Below are positions 12,994 through 13,262 of a DNA stretch of 13,262 nt, one piece after another. This DNA comes from Parachlamydia sp. Its GTDB lineage: Bacteria > Chlamydiota > Chlamydiia > Chlamydiales > Parachlamydiaceae. Within the stretch, counting starts at the first letter, position 1; the number at the start of each line of letters is the position of its first letter. Location: contig JAJTHR010000214.1 of assembly GCA_021298935.1 (NCBI GenBank), positions 1 through 13,262 on the forward strand, given 5' to 3'. The notes beneath the pieces are model-generated. The model was not told where the DNA came from. It made no database searches and was given only the letters and a program-made list of their open reading frames with translations. Position numbers and translations under genes: made by a program.

Positions 12994-13262
12994 ATGAACG
13001 ATCTTCTTTCCAAAACTTATGATTCAAAAAAAACTGACTCAAAATGGGTCCAATTCTGGGATAAAAGCGGCTTTTTTACAGCTGACCCCCATTCTGAAAA
13101 GCCTTCTTATTGCATTGTCATTCCGCCCCCAAATGTAACGGGTGTTTTGCATATGGGACATGCTCTTGTTAATACCCTGCAAGATACATTAATCCGCTGG
13201 AAAAGGATGCAGGGTTTTGAAGCCCTCTGGGTTCCGGGCACCGACCATGCAGGCATTGCCAC
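12994..13262 (+). CDS. valS: Valyl-tRNA synthetase, N-terminal part (cut by window end)
   Basis: It attaches valine to tRNA-Val in the cytoplasm. Only the first 89 residues are present. They include the class I catalytic start: [10 protein letters not shown] (41-50), the HIGH-type motif HMGH (53-56), [32 protein letters not shown]. The PPPNVTG-x-LHMGHA and PGTDHAGIA blocks identify ValRS among the Ile/Leu/Val group. The ATG at 12994 has GGGG just upstream and the protein aligns from the usual N-terminus ([23 protein letters not shown]). It is divergent from the kinase-like gene with a 153-bp gap. The gene reads off the end of the window without a stop. Confidence 0.96.
   Translation, partial: MNDLLSKTYDSKKTDSKWVQFWDKSGFFTADPHSEKPSYCIVIPPPNVTGVLHMGHALVNTLQDTLIRWKRMQGFEALWVPGTDHAGIA

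Noticed and set aside
1..13262. CRISPR arrays, tRNA or rRNA genes
   Set aside because: No regularly spaced long direct repeats and no tRNA-like cloverleaf seen in any intergenic gap.

Overview
The window looks like chromosome of an environmental chlamydia (phylum Chlamydiae, Parachlamydia/Protochlamydia/Waddlia-type rather than the animal-pathogenic Chlamydia genus). The grounds are a double-length UvrA (two UvrA copies fused head to tail, as in Chlamydiae), a PknD-type Ser/Thr kinase with the chlamydial C-terminal region, valS downstream of pknD on the same strand, and several unrecognised proteins of host-interaction type. Base composition is moderate, with AT-rich intergenic DNA. The genus cannot be fixed from the sequence alone.

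Layout. 1-3180 (+) is the 3' part of the fused uvrA: the end of copy 1 and all of copy 2. It converges with 3199-4380 (-), an AT-rich orphan AAA-type ATPase with a C-terminal winged helix. Upstream of that ATPase (4395-4460) is a striking array of six hexamers, three direct and three inverted, each exactly 10 bp from the next and symmetric about one axis. Next is 4483-5253 (-), an unrecognised charged coiled-coil protein with a basic C-terminal tail. It is divergent from 5474-8404 (+), pknD, which is followed at short distance by a Nudix hydrolase (8442-8945) and a small membrane protein (8994-9413). These three probably form one transcription unit. The membrane protein gene overlaps tail to tail with a cation-chloride cotransporter-like permease (9387-11627, -).

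Upstream of the permease lies a 163-bp near-perfect palindrome (11715-11877). Next is 11893-12840 (-), an unrecognised protein with a degenerate protein-kinase-like active-site spacing and a C-terminal two-lobed hydrophobic domain of the kind used by inclusion-membrane proteins. The window ends with the start of valS (12994-13262, +).

Functionally this is a mixture. DNA repair (UvrA) and translation (ValS) are housekeeping. Signalling (PknD), nucleotide clean-up (Nudix) and ion transport (cotransporter) fit an intracellular bacterium. The coiled-coil protein, the small membrane protein and the kinase-like/Inc-like protein are candidates for host-interface functions. The two most unusual non-coding objects are the 10-bp-phased hexamer array and the long palindrome, each sitting just upstream of a minus-strand gene. 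The most unusual protein is the kinase-like/Inc-like one.
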